Assembly: GCA_963747965.1 (NCBI GenBank)
Contig: CAVVGZ010000007.1
Coordinates: 930,001 to 994,000, forward strand
DNA length: 64,000 bases
Reading direction: 5' to 3'
Origin: CAVVGZ01 sp963747965
GTDB lineage: Bacteria > Chloroflexota > Anaerolineae > Anaerolineales > Anaerolineaceae
The notes under the pieces are model-generated. The model was not told where the DNA came from and made no database searches. It was given only the letters and a program-made list of their open reading frames with translations. The translations under genes were made by a program, and so were the position numbers. Positions 27,389 through 35,624 of the stretch are shown here, in pieces. Numbering within the stretch: the first letter of the stretch is position 1; each line of letters begins with the position of its first letter.

Positions 27389-28501
27389 TTATGGTATCCT
27401 GGGAGGGTTTTCCAGATCTTGCGATGGGTCAAAGAGATGGATCCGATCCGTATCTAAGATCACCTGTACTTTCTCACCCAGAGGAAAATGGCATTCCGGA
27501 TCCATCCTGGCAATAAATCTATCCTTCCCACTTAACATAAAATGAATACACTCCCCGGTTAATAATTGCGTTGCTTCAACTTTGATATCGATTGCTGCCC
27601 CATGATTTTTATCTGGCGGGCAGCTGGGATGGTAGATATCTTCAGGTCTGATACCAAGTATCAGCCGTTTTCCCAGATATGGCTGCAGCCTTGCAAGGTA
27701 ATCAGGGGATAATTTAATCGAGAAAGAATTTGCTTTTATTGACAAGCCTTTTTCAGATTGGCGAATTAATACATCAAAAAAATTCATTGCGGGAGAACCA
27801 ATTATTTTTGCTACATATAAATTATTTGGACGTGAATAAATATTCTCTGGAGAACCAATTTGTTGAAATATCCCGTTGTTTAGAACAACAATTTTTGTAG
27901 CAATCTGCATTGCTTCCATAGAATTGGAACAAGCATACAGGTATAAGGATTGGGATGCCTGGTGAATTTGTTTTACCAGGTCATTAGGAATTGGGAGTTT
28001 TCCAGACCATGATTGGGTGAAGCAAGAATTGATAATTGTTATGGGTTTTTTTGTGAGGATTGCCTGGCCAAACGCGACCATACCTCGTCGCCTGGGTGAA
28101 ATTTCCTGGAGTTTATACTTCAAATGCTTGTGGATGCTCAATAATTGAGCCGTCTCTATAACACGGTTGTTGATTTCGCTCTCCATAAGATTGAGAGGAT
28201 AAAGGGGTAATGCCAGATTCTCAAAAACCGTTAACCCCGGTTGGAGAGTGAGCACTCCAAACAATTCAACTATTCCGCGATTCATATGCCCGGACGGATT
28301 TATGATTGCATCATTAAAAATAATCCTGCCATTGGATACATCCTCAACTCCTTCAATTAAACGAAGGGCAGTCATATTTCCGCATCCAGGTGGACCAAGG
28401 AAAACCAGGAATTCATTCGCATCAACGGAAAAATTCAGATCTGATAATAACCGTTGACCTCCCACAGCCCTTGTTACATGGTCAAAGATGAGTTGGGGCA
28501 T
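27389..28501 (-). CDS. Catalytically dead paralogue of a sugar ABC ATPase
   Basis: Intact 370-residue frame that aligns end to end with the active ATPase at 1031-2143, which is also 370 residues. Every nucleotide-handling motif is lost: Walker A is GPPGCGNMT (Lys42 to Asn), the Q-loop Gln is Gly82, the signature LSGGQ is ISPRR (134-138), Walker B DE is NS (158-159), and the switch His is Ser193. By contrast the C-terminal regulatory domain is well kept (IIGSPAMNFFDV, LILGIRPEDIYHP, HLFDPSQD). With no internal stop or frameshift, this looks like a protein kept for a non-ATPase role, perhaps regulatory, rather than a fresh pseudogene. It is divergent from the branched-chain amino acid importer. 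Confidence 0.85.
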   Translation of the reverse strand: MPQLIFDHVTRAVGGQRLLSDLNFSVDANEFLVFLGPPGCGNMTALRLIEGVEDVSNGRIIFNDAIINPSGHMNRGIVELFGVLTLQPGLTVFENLALPLYPLNLMESEINNRVIETAQLLSIHKHLKYKLQEISPRRRGMVAFGQAILTKKPITIINSCFTQSWSGKLPIPNDLVKQIHQASQSLYLYACSNSMEAMQIATKIVVLNNGIFQQIGSPENIYSRPNNLYVAKIIGSPAMNFFDVLIRQSEKGLSIKANSFSIKLSPDYLARLQPYLGKRLILGIRPEDIYHPSCPPDKNHGAAIDIKVEATQLLTGECIHFMLSGKDRFIARMDPECHFPLGEKVQVILDTDRIHLFDPSQDLENPPRIP

Positions 28502-28717
28502 CGTGAACTCCGCCTTTAAGGATAGATATTCTGGAATTATAGATGGAATTTTATTATTTTATTGTTTTCTGTTTATTCGTTTAATAATCTCACATAATCC
28601 ATCTAGGTGTTTCTTTTTTAAAACCCGATTATTTGGCAATGCACTAAACGAGAGAGTACTATTTATCAGAATTCCCCGGTTATATTTGGATATTCAAGGC
28701 TAAATTCGTCATACCTA

Positions 28718-28747
28718 TTGACAAAACTGGGTTAAATACTATATTAT
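28718..28747 (+). promoter_or_regulatory. Strong predicted promoter for the branched-chain amino acid importer
   Basis: Consensus -35 TTGACA (28718-28723), then TATTAT (28742-28747) with an 18-base spacer or ATATTA with 17. It would produce a leader of about 270 bases before the binding-protein start at 29021. Confidence 0.6.
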
Positions 28748-28753
28748 TGGTGG

Positions 28754-28861
28754 ATGCCGGACTTGGAAGATATTATTAAATTTAAATCCACATCCAGAAT
28801 CATTTTAGTAACTGCCCTTTTGGGTGCTGGGTCTATCCCAAGATCAATCCCATATTTTTAA
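28754..28861 (+). CDS. Candidate 35-codon leader ORF upstream of the liv operon
   Basis: An ATG falls within a few bases of the transcription start predicted from 28718-28747 and opens 35 codons. Eleven are Ile, Leu or Val, including a RIILV..LL run. No ribosome-binding site is possible, so it would have to be read as a leaderless message. It is followed by a short hairpin at 28881-28898. It may be chance; if real it could sense branched-chain amino acid supply. Confidence 0.22.
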   Translation: MPDLEDIIKFKSTSRIILVTALLGAGSIPRSIPYF

Positions 28862-28880
28862 TCATATCAGGTAAGAAAAC

Positions 28881-28898
28881 ACAGGAAAACCTTCCTGT
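28881..28898 (+). promoter_or_regulatory. Short hairpin in the liv leader
   Basis: ACAGGAA-AACC-TTCCTGT is a perfect 7-bp stem with a four-base loop, about 123 bases before the binding-protein start codon. It has no T-run, so termination is doubtful. Confidence 0.35.
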
Positions 28899-29020
28899 AA
28901 GATTACTTGTATTTGACAAGGAGGTAATACCAATAAAATCATACTAATAATAGAAATTGGAAAAATTTGTGAAATTAAAGAGATTTTGCAATTACTAAAC
29001 ACACTATAGGAGAAGAATAA

Positions 29021-30226
29021 ATGAAAGCCAAGTTAATATTTTTTGTAATCATTATCGCCACCTTATTACTCACAGCCTGTGCACCTGCAGCACCGGAATC
29101 GAGTGTACCCGAGGTCTGCGCCAGTGACGAATTAGGCTGTGCAGCGATCCCTGATGGTGAGACAATTAAAATAGGCATGGGTGGTCCCATGACCGGTGAC
29201 TATGCCATGTTCGGCATTGATATCTCTCAGGGAGCCCAGATTGCATTTGATCAGCAAAAAGGTGTTGACAAATGGAAGTTTGAACTGGTAGTGGAAGATA
29301 CCCAGGCTGCCCCAGAAACCGGCGCAGCCGTAGCCAACAAGTTTGTATCCGATCCAACTTTTGTGGCTATCGCCGGTCATGTGTTCTCCGGTGAGACTGA
29401 AGCAGCCATGCCTATTTACGAAAAAGCTGGCTTGCCGATGCTTTCCGCATCAGCGACCAACCCACCCCTTACCACCCTTGGTTCAAAGGTTTTTAACCGC
29501 ATTGCCTTCACAGATGCAACCCAGGCTGTAGCAGCTGCAGATGTCTTGTTTAATAAACTTGGTAAGAAGAACATTGCTGTAATGCATGACGGGTCAACTT
29601 ATGGACAGGGTTTGGCAGATCTAACCAAGGTCGAATTTGAAAAACTTGGCGGTACTGTGGTTGCTTATGAAGGCGTAACCCCTGGTGAGACTGATTACAG
29701 TGCAATTTTATCCGCAGTTGCTGATAAAAAACCAGAAGCCATTTATTTCGGTGGTTATATTGCCGAAGCAGTTGTCATCGTCAACCAGATGGACCAATCC
29801 GGCCTGGAAGGCGTCACTTTCTTTGGCTGTGACGGGACATTTGGTAAAGAATTTATCGAGAAAACCGGCGCTAACGGTGAGGGTGATTACGCAGCATCGC
29901 TGGTACCCCCCGCATCACCAGAAAAAGATGCCTTTGATGCAGCCTATAAAGAGAAATACGGTGAAGATCCTGGTGTGCTTTCAGCCTACACCTGGAGTGC
30001 CTTTGATATTGGCAATGCCCTGATGGAACAGGTAGCAAAAGTCGCTGTTGTTGGTGGTGATGGCAACCTTTACATCCCCCGGAGTGCACTTGTAACCGCC
30101 GTTCGGACCATGAAAGACGTAAAAGCAATTACCGGAACTATAACCTGCAGTGAAACCGGTGAATGCAATACTGCCGGTCCGATACTATACTCCGTAAAAG
30201 ACCAGGCATGGCAGGTTGTTGAATAA
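29021..30226 (+). CDS. Branched-chain amino acid ABC transporter binding lipoprotein
   Basis: Periplasmic-binding-fold lipoprotein (401 residues) of the Leu/Ile/Val receptor family, outside the membrane. The signal peptide ends in the lipobox LLTAC (Cys20). The mature domain starts 'IKIGMGGPMTGDYAMFGIDISQGAQIAFD' and contains 'SATNPPLTTLG' and 'DGSTYGQGLAD', typical of the family. AGGAGAAGAATAA precedes the ATG. The four genes that follow encode the rest of the importer. The substrate is inferred to be branched-chain amino acids, but related systems carry amides or urea. Confidence 0.9.
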   Translation: MKAKLIFFVIIIATLLLTACAPAAPESSVPEVCASDELGCAAIPDGETIKIGMGGPMTGDYAMFGIDISQGAQIAFDQQKGVDKWKFELVVEDTQAAPETGAAVANKFVSDPTFVAIAGHVFSGETEAAMPIYEKAGLPMLSASATNPPLTTLGSKVFNRIAFTDATQAVAAADVLFNKLGKKNIAVMHDGSTYGQGLADLTKVEFEKLGGTVVAYEGVTPGETDYSAILSAVADKKPEAIYFGGYIAEAVVIVNQMDQSGLEGVTFFGCDGTFGKEFIEKTGANGEGDYAASLVPPASPEKDAFDAAYKEKYGEDPGVLSAYTWSAFDIGNALMEQVAKVAVVGGDGNLYIPRSALVTAVRTMKDVKAITGTITCSETGECNTAGPILYSVKDQAWQVVE

Positions 30227-30262
30227 TTGGTCTCTGTCCCATAATTTTTCTACATAATATCA

Positions 30263-30298
30263 ATTGGTGGAACAGGCCGGATTGGCTGTTCCACCAAT
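30263..30298 (+). terminator. Hairpin after the binding-protein gene
   Basis: A 13-bp perfect stem (ATTGGTGGAACAG / CTGTTCCACCAAT) followed by TTTTAAA. It probably terminates most transcripts so that the binding protein exceeds the membrane subunits made by read-through. Confidence 0.7.
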
Positions 30299-30368
30299 TT
30301 TAAATCATCTATAATTAAATACTAAACACCCCAAAATATAAATTTACCGGGTATGGGATTTGTTCTAA

Positions 30369-31472
30369 ATGACAACCTCTGGAAAGAAATCTAAAACCAC
30401 GTACACTAGACCTGCAACCAGTAAAATCATCCAGCTTATTGTTGGGGTAATCGTCTCCCTCTGGTTATTCTGGCGTGTTTACCAGGTAGTAATTATCCAA
30501 CAGGCATTTACCCCTGAAACCTGGGTAAGGCTGGGGATGTCAGGATTAATCATCGGCGGAATGTACGCTTTGATTGCAATAGGATACACCCTGGTTTATG
30601 GGATCCTGTTTATGATCAACTTTGCTCATGGGGAAGTGATGATGATAGGCGCTTTCGGTGGCTACTTTGTACTCGAAGCCTTGAATGCGGTTTATATTCC
30701 AGGATCAGATCAGGCTTTAGTTAATGCTTACCCGGCCGTATCCATTATCCTTGCCTTTATCCTCGGTATGACAGTTGCTGCAGCCAGCGGCTACTTCCTC
30801 GAAAAACTGGCCTACCGGCCCTTGCGAAACGCTCCTCGTCTGGTCCCTCTTATCAGTGCAATCGGGGCATCCATATTTCTTCAGAATGCCAGCCAGCTTC
30901 TTTTTGGTCCCAGGAGAAGAGATTATGCTAACCCTGAGGTGTTATCCAGGGGTTCAGGATGGGTAATCCAGATCGGGGATAGCCAGGTGATGTTTACCTA
31001 TACCGGAATGCTCTCCATTGCCCTTTCAGCTGCTTTAATGATAGGGCTTTACCTTCTTGTTCAAAGAACAAAACTTGGAAAGGCAATGCGTGCAGTTGCT
31101 CAGGATAAAAAGACTGCCGCACTGATGGGTATTGATGTAAACGATGTAATCAGCAAAACATTTGTAATCAGTGGAGCATTAGCCGGCGCCGCTGGTGTGA
31201 TGTGGGGAATCCATAATGGAGTAATCAACTACTTTACTGGATTTTTACCGGGTATCAAGGCTTTTACCGCTGCTGTACTCGGCGGTATCGGGAGCATACC
31301 GGGTGCCATGCTGGGGGGATTCTTCCTTGGGATTATCGAGTCGGTTGGACCAGCTGCCCTGGGAATTGATTTTCAATTGAAGGATGTGATCGCTTTTTCA
31401 ATCCTGGTTTTAGTGCTAATCTTCAGACCTTCCGGAATTTTGGGTGAAGCGCTATCCGAGGAGAAGTTATAA
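30369..31472 (+). CDS. livH: Branched-chain amino acid ABC permease LivH
   Basis: Inner-membrane permease, 367 residues, about eight membrane helices. The family motifs 'GLIIGGMYALIAIGYTLVYGILFMINFAHGEVMMIG' near residues 57-95 and 'AVLGGIGSIPGAMLGGFFLGIIE' near the C-terminus are intact. The first ~55 residues form a polar N-terminus plus an extra helix, longer than in Escherichia coli LivH. The stop codon overlaps the LivM start by one base, giving tight coupling. Confidence 0.93.
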   Translation: MTTSGKKSKTTYTRPATSKIIQLIVGVIVSLWLFWRVYQVVIIQQAFTPETWVRLGMSGLIIGGMYALIAIGYTLVYGILFMINFAHGEVMMIGAFGGYFVLEALNAVYIPGSDQALVNAYPAVSIILAFILGMTVAAASGYFLEKLAYRPLRNAPRLVPLISAIGASIFLQNASQLLFGPRRRDYANPEVLSRGSGWVIQIGDSQVMFTYTGMLSIALSAALMIGLYLLVQRTKLGKAMRAVAQDKKTAALMGIDVNDVISKTFVISGALAGAAGVMWGIHNGVINYFTGFLPGIKAFTAAVLGGIGSIPGAMLGGFFLGIIESVGPAALGIDFQLKDVIAFSILVLVLIFRPSGILGEALSEEKL

Positions 31473-33043
31473 TGGCTGATTTCATAAAAAACAGGGTAAA
31501 TCGAGGAATTGTTTTTGCCATTGTTATCATCTTCCTTGAATTGATCGGTTTCACTGTCACAGTAACAATAATGATCGGAAAATTTGCTGATGTCAGGCGT
31601 GCAACCGATCCGATATTTTTGATGATTTTCTTTGCCATTCTTGGATTATGGAATGGTACTTGTGGTAAGGATCTTCCACAAAAAACAATCAGGAATTATA
31701 TCCTGGGCGGGTTCATATCCGGATTGGTCACAGGTATCCTTGTTGGAATTACGGCTTTTATCCTGGGATATTTAAATATTCAAGGGGTAGACCTCCGTGA
31801 ATATCTGGTCCAATTATCATCCAGTACGATAGAACTATTTCTATATAATCTGACCCCGCCAGCGGGTGCTTTTGCCCATATCCTAATATTTACAATTTCC
31901 GGACTTTTGGGTGGAGTGCTATCCTACGTTTCCGAAAAGGGACACTATTTCAAATTCCTGAAAGAAAAGACGACAGACTTTTTTCAGACAGTTGCAAACC
32001 ACCCCCTTATCCAGCAGATATGGGGCAAAAGATATACCCGGTATATCCTGTATACTCTGGGCATCGCTGCCCTGATTCTCCTTCCACAACAAATTGGTTC
32101 TTATTGGAATTTCATCCTGGGCACTGTCGGAATTTATATATTGCTTGGTTTGGGACTGAATCTCATCGTAGGGCTTTCCGGCCAACTTGTCCTGGGATAT
32201 GTTGCCTTTTTTGCAATTGGTGCTTACACATTTGCACTGCTAAGCGCGCCAAAACCCTATGATATTAATTTGAACTTCTGGCTTGCATTGGGTTTTGGTA
32301 TCCTTGCAGCCACTCTTACGGGTGTCCTCCTTGGTTTGCCTATCCTTAACCTGCGGGGCGATTACCTGGCAATTGTCACCCTGGCTTTTGGTGAAATCAT
32401 CCGGAATCTAATTAGAAGTGACCTGTTAACACCTTATACCCTGGGGCCACGCGGGGTGCGCGAGATCGCAGAACCCACCTTATTTGGACGATCCTTTTCT
32501 TCCGAAGTGGATTACATGTACATCATCATCTTGACGGTGTTTCTATTGATTTTTATTACAGATAGGATTCAGAACTCCCGCGTTGGCCGCGCCTGGCTGG
32601 CAATTAAAGATGATCAGACCGTTGCACAGGCAAACGGTGTCAATACATTCAAATATAAGTTATTGGCGCTGGCTTTGGGTGCAGCATTTGCAGGATTGGC
32701 TGGAGGGGTCTTCGCCGCCAGGAATCAGTTTACTGGACCAGAAGATCATACTCTCATGGTTTCAATCAATGTCCTTTGCCTCGTTATTGTGGGCGGAATG
32801 GGCAGCATTCCAGGCATTATCCTTGGAGCTTTTGTACTGAAGGGGATTCCCGAAATGCTGCGTGATTTTGAAATTTACCGGATGCTTTTCTTCGGGGTAT
32901 TACTTATCATCATGATGATCGTCAGACCAGAGGGACTCTGGCCTGCCAGCCGTCCAGTGTTGGAAAAAAGAAAACCTGGTTCTGAGGGTAATTTGGATGA
33001 AGAGCAAGTTACAGACTTGGAGGGAGTTCAGGATGCCGGTTAG
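31472..33043 (+). CDS. livM: Branched-chain amino acid ABC permease LivM with long N-terminal extension
   Basis: Partner permease of LivH, 523 residues. The conserved LivM part begins near residue 210 ('YILLGLGLNLIVGLSGQLVLGYVAFFAIGAY') and contains 'LRGDYLAIVTLAFGEIIRNL' and 'VVGGMGSIPGIILGAF' type segments. Ahead of it are about 185 extra residues with four or five predicted membrane helices and no recognised domain. The C-terminal tail is acidic and overlaps the LivG start by 11 bases, with a GGAGGG ribosome-binding site inside it. Confidence 0.92.
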   Translation: MADFIKNRVNRGIVFAIVIIFLELIGFTVTVTIMIGKFADVRRATDPIFLMIFFAILGLWNGTCGKDLPQKTIRNYILGGFISGLVTGILVGITAFILGYLNIQGVDLREYLVQLSSSTIELFLYNLTPPAGAFAHILIFTISGLLGGVLSYVSEKGHYFKFLKEKTTDFFQTVANHPLIQQIWGKRYTRYILYTLGIAALILLPQQIGSYWNFILGTVGIYILLGLGLNLIVGLSGQLVLGYVAFFAIGAYTFALLSAPKPYDINLNFWLALGFGILAATLTGVLLGLPILNLRGDYLAIVTLAFGEIIRNLIRSDLLTPYTLGPRGVREIAEPTLFGRSFSSEVDYMYIIILTVFLLIFITDRIQNSRVGRAWLAIKDDQTVAQANGVNTFKYKLLALALGAAFAGLAGGVFAARNQFTGPEDHTLMVSINVLCLVIVGGMGSIPGIILGAFVLKGIPEMLRDFEIYRMLFFGVLLIIMMIVRPEGLWPASRPVLEKRKPGSEGNLDEEQVTDLEGVQDAG

Positions 33044-33845
33044 TATCGAAACCCAAAAAGTTACCAAGTACTTTGGGGGATTAACTGCTGTGAATGAAGT
33101 GGACCTCATTGTCCCAGAAAATTCCATTTCCAGCATAATTGGTCCAAATGGGGCTGGGAAAACGACCCTGTTTAACTGCATCTCCGGCTTTTACACTCCC
33201 AATAAAGGGAAAATCCTTTTTCAAGGTCATGAAATTCAAAACTCATCGACTGAAATTGTGGCAAAACTGGGAATTGCACGGACATATCAGAATATCCGCC
33301 TATTTGCGAATATGACTGCCATTGAAAATATCCTGGTAGGTCATCACCCAAGGCTTACGGTTGGTTGGATGGATGCAGTTATTCATACAAAAAGGTTCCG
33401 GAAAGAGGAAAAAGATTCAATTGAAGAAGGCAGACGCCTATTAAAATTTGTAGGACTGGAAGGATTGGGAGATAACCTTGCCCGAAACCTCCCATACGGA
33501 GCACAAAGGCGGTTGGAAATTGCCAGGGCTTTGGCTAACCACCCCGCTCTGTTGTTGTTAGATGAACCAACAGCAGGCATGAATCCCCAGGAAACCGACC
33601 AGATGACGAGATTCATCCGCAACCTTAAGGATGAACTGGGAATTACCATTTTATTAATTGAGCATGACATGCGCGTCGTAATGGGTATCTCTGACCAGAT
33701 TACTGTGCTCGATTATGGAATGAAAATAGCTGAAGGCAATGCAAAGGCGATCCAAAGCAATTCAAAAGTAATTGAAGCCTACCTCGGTCCAGGTGGATTG
33801 GCATTATCCGAAAAATTTAGACATAAGAAGACTAAACCGCTATGA
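33033..33845 (+). CDS. livG: Branched-chain amino acid ABC ATPase LivG
   Basis: ATP-binding subunit, 270 residues. Walker A GPNGAGKTT, signature region 'NLPYGAQRRLEIARAL', Walker B LLLLDEPTAGMN and the switch His in 'LLIEHDMRVV' are all present. The start is placed at ATG 33033, after GGAGGG at 33019-33024; an earlier ATG at 32997 would add residues unlike the family. The stop overlaps the LivF start (CTATGATG). Confidence 0.95.
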   Translation: MPVSIETQKVTKYFGGLTAVNEVDLIVPENSISSIIGPNGAGKTTLFNCISGFYTPNKGKILFQGHEIQNSSTEIVAKLGIARTYQNIRLFANMTAIENILVGHHPRLTVGWMDAVIHTKRFRKEEKDSIEEGRRLLKFVGLEGLGDNLARNLPYGAQRRLEIARALANHPALLLLDEPTAGMNPQETDQMTRFIRNLKDELGITILLIEHDMRVVMGISDQITVLDYGMKIAEGNAKAIQSNSKVIEAYLGPGGLALSEKFRHKKTKPL

Positions 33846-34564
33846 TGCTTGAAATTAAAGATTTGAATGTGTATTATGGTGCAATCCACGCATTAAAAGG
33901 GATCGATTTTTATCTCAAAGAAGGCGAAATTGTAGCCTTAATTGGTGCCAACGGGGCAGGAAAGTCAACCACCCTCAACGCGATTTCTGGATTGTTGAAA
34001 CCTCGGCAGGGACAAATTATATTCAAGGATGAGGATATTTCCAGCAGCCCCCCACAGGATGTAGTAAGGAAAGGGATTATTCAAATACCTGAAGGTAGAA
34101 AAATATTTCCTCCCCTCACAGTCTATGAAAATCTGGAACTGGGTGCATATACCCGGACAGATAAGGATGCAATAACTGAAGATATTAATCGCATGTTTGA
34201 AAAATTCCCCCGCCTGAAAGAAAGAAGAAAACAAAAAGGCGGTACGCTATCTGGTGGAGAGCAGCAGATGCTTGCAATGGCCCGTGGATTAATGGCACAC
34301 CCTATATTACTGCTGCTGGATGAACCATCCATGGGATTGGCACCAATCCTTGTTGAGCAGATATTTGACATGATTCGCGAAATAAACGACCAGGGGACAA
34401 GCATTTTATTGGTCGAACAAAATGCCCAAATGGCACTCTCCATTGCTGACCGTGGTTATGTGTTGGAAACTGGAAAAATTACACTTGAAGGTGAAGGCGA
34501 AGAACTGCTTCACAATCCAATGGTAATAGAAGCGTATCTTGGTGGGGATCACTCAGGGGAGTAA
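33842..34564 (+). CDS. livF: Branched-chain amino acid ABC ATPase LivF
   Basis: Second ATPase of the importer, 240 residues, the family length. Walker A GANGAGKST, signature LSGGEQQMLAMARGL, Walker B LLLLDEPSMGLAP and switch His replaced by Gln in 'LLVEQN', as is normal for LivF. The start overlaps the LivG stop. It is the last gene of the transporter operon. A G-rich hairpin and the RNA candidate begin within 15 bases of the stop codon. Confidence 0.95.
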   Translation: MMLEIKDLNVYYGAIHALKGIDFYLKEGEIVALIGANGAGKSTTLNAISGLLKPRQGQIIFKDEDISSSPPQDVVRKGIIQIPEGRKIFPPLTVYENLELGAYTRTDKDAITEDINRMFEKFPRLKERRKQKGGTLSGGEQQMLAMARGLMAHPILLLLDEPSMGLAPILVEQIFDMIREINDQGTSILLVEQNAQMALSIADRGYVLETGKITLEGEGEELLHNPMVIEAYLGGDHSGE

Positions 34565-34576
34565 ACAGGAATTCTG

Positions 34577-34778
34577 GGGGTAATAAAATACCCCGCCGTG
34601 TCGTGTGCAGTGTAGTTTTGAACCTGCTTTCGCAGGAGTGGGTTTCGACCTAACAAATCCGCCTTGGCTCAGGCCTATCGCGTCATCGTTATGGATAGAG
34701 AAACCCTTTTGATACTTGTTGGCCCAAAACTGGATGTTACTGCATCGCGATCACCGCAGGGCAATTTCCTTATACCAT
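34577..34778 (+). ncRNA. ssrS: Candidate 6S RNA
   Basis: A gene-free stretch that folds as one long, interrupted rod of about 200 bases. The outer stem pairs GGTAATAA near 34579 with TTATACC near 34770. The next pairs CCC.GC.GTG, TCGTG and TGCAGT (34592-34611) with their complements at 34739-34761. Then comes a large internal bubble whose 5' side carries a small hairpin CCTGC-TTTC-GCAGG (34623-34636), and an inner stem pairing CC(T)AACAA (34649-34656) with TTGTTGG (34717-34723). A closed stem, open central bubble and long apical stem mimic an open promoter, the defining shape of 6S RNA, which binds RNA polymerase. Local sequences such as TTGAACC and GGGTTTCGACCT also recall 6S RNAs. Strand and ends are not certain and no promoter is evident. 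Confidence 0.5.
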
Positions 34779-34984
34779 AAATCGAGGTTATTGTATAGGA
34801 GTGAGGAAAAAAATCGGTGGTTATTGACCTGTGTATCGCTCCTGATAAAGTAAACAAATCCAGCATTCTAAAATCAAGCATGGTGTTTTAGAATTTCCTG
34901 CTTCTAACCTGGCGCGTAAGACCAGATTTATATTACAGATATAATGATAATAACCTTGATACAGATAATTGCAAACCAGGTACC

Positions 34985-35572
34985 ATGATGAGCAAAACAA
35001 TCCGATGCTTTATTGCAATTGAGCTACCAGCAGAGATTAAGGCGGAACTAGCCAGGGTAATTACATTTCTCAGAGAAAATATCCCCGAGGGGATTCGGTG
35101 GATTCCCGTAGATAATATTCATTTGACGATAAAATTCTTGGGCGATGTAAATATTGACCATATCGATTTGATCCAGAATGCCATTATCAAGTCAGTCATA
35201 TCTATCCCGCCTTTCAAGGTATCCTTAACAAAAGTTGGGGCATTCCCAAATATCCATAGACCGCATGTGATTTGGCTGGGATTGGATGCACCGGGATATT
35301 TAGCTGATTTAGTGGATACTATTAACCTCCATACAGAAGACATTGGTTATCCCTCAGAAACAAGGCCATTTTCTCCCCACCTGACTCTGGGAAGGGTTTC
35401 TAAAACCATTACCTCAAACCAAATGCAGCAAATTTGTGGTTTTTTGAAAAATAGTAAATTTCAAATTACAAAGTCTGGTATCCTTATACGTGTGGTACTT
35501 TTCCGCAGTGATCTGACACAGACTGGCGCCATCTATACACAATTATTCTCGAGTCATTTAACGAATTCTTGA
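34985..35572 (+). CDS. thpR: RNA 2',3'-cyclic phosphodiesterase (2'-5' RNA ligase family)
   Basis: A 195-residue 2H phosphoesterase. The two catalytic motifs are HLTIKFLG (H46) and HLTLGRV (H132), with the usual 'RCFIAIELP' N-terminus. It hydrolyses 2',3'-cyclic phosphate ends of RNA; ligase activity is known only in vitro for the family. Two Met codons in a row leave the start open by one residue. It precedes rsfS by 52 bases. Confidence 0.93.
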   Translation: MMSKTIRCFIAIELPAEIKAELARVITFLRENIPEGIRWIPVDNIHLTIKFLGDVNIDHIDLIQNAIIKSVISIPPFKVSLTKVGAFPNIHRPHVIWLGLDAPGYLADLVDTINLHTEDIGYPSETRPFSPHLTLGRVSKTITSNQMQQICGFLKNSKFQITKSGILIRVVLFRSDLTQTGAIYTQLFSSHLTNS

Positions 35573-35624
35573 AAAACAATCTATGCGCTTATAATTGATA
35601 ATAATATATTTTGTGAGGTAGATT

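Noticed and set aside
34577..34594. GGGGTA/TACCCC hairpin as terminator of the liv operon
   Set aside because: It has no T-run, and the same bases pair better in the outer stem of the RNA candidate.
34675..34881. Minus-strand frame of 68 codons between livF and thpR
   Set aside because: It overlaps the folded RNA candidate, has no ribosome-binding site and no family likeness.
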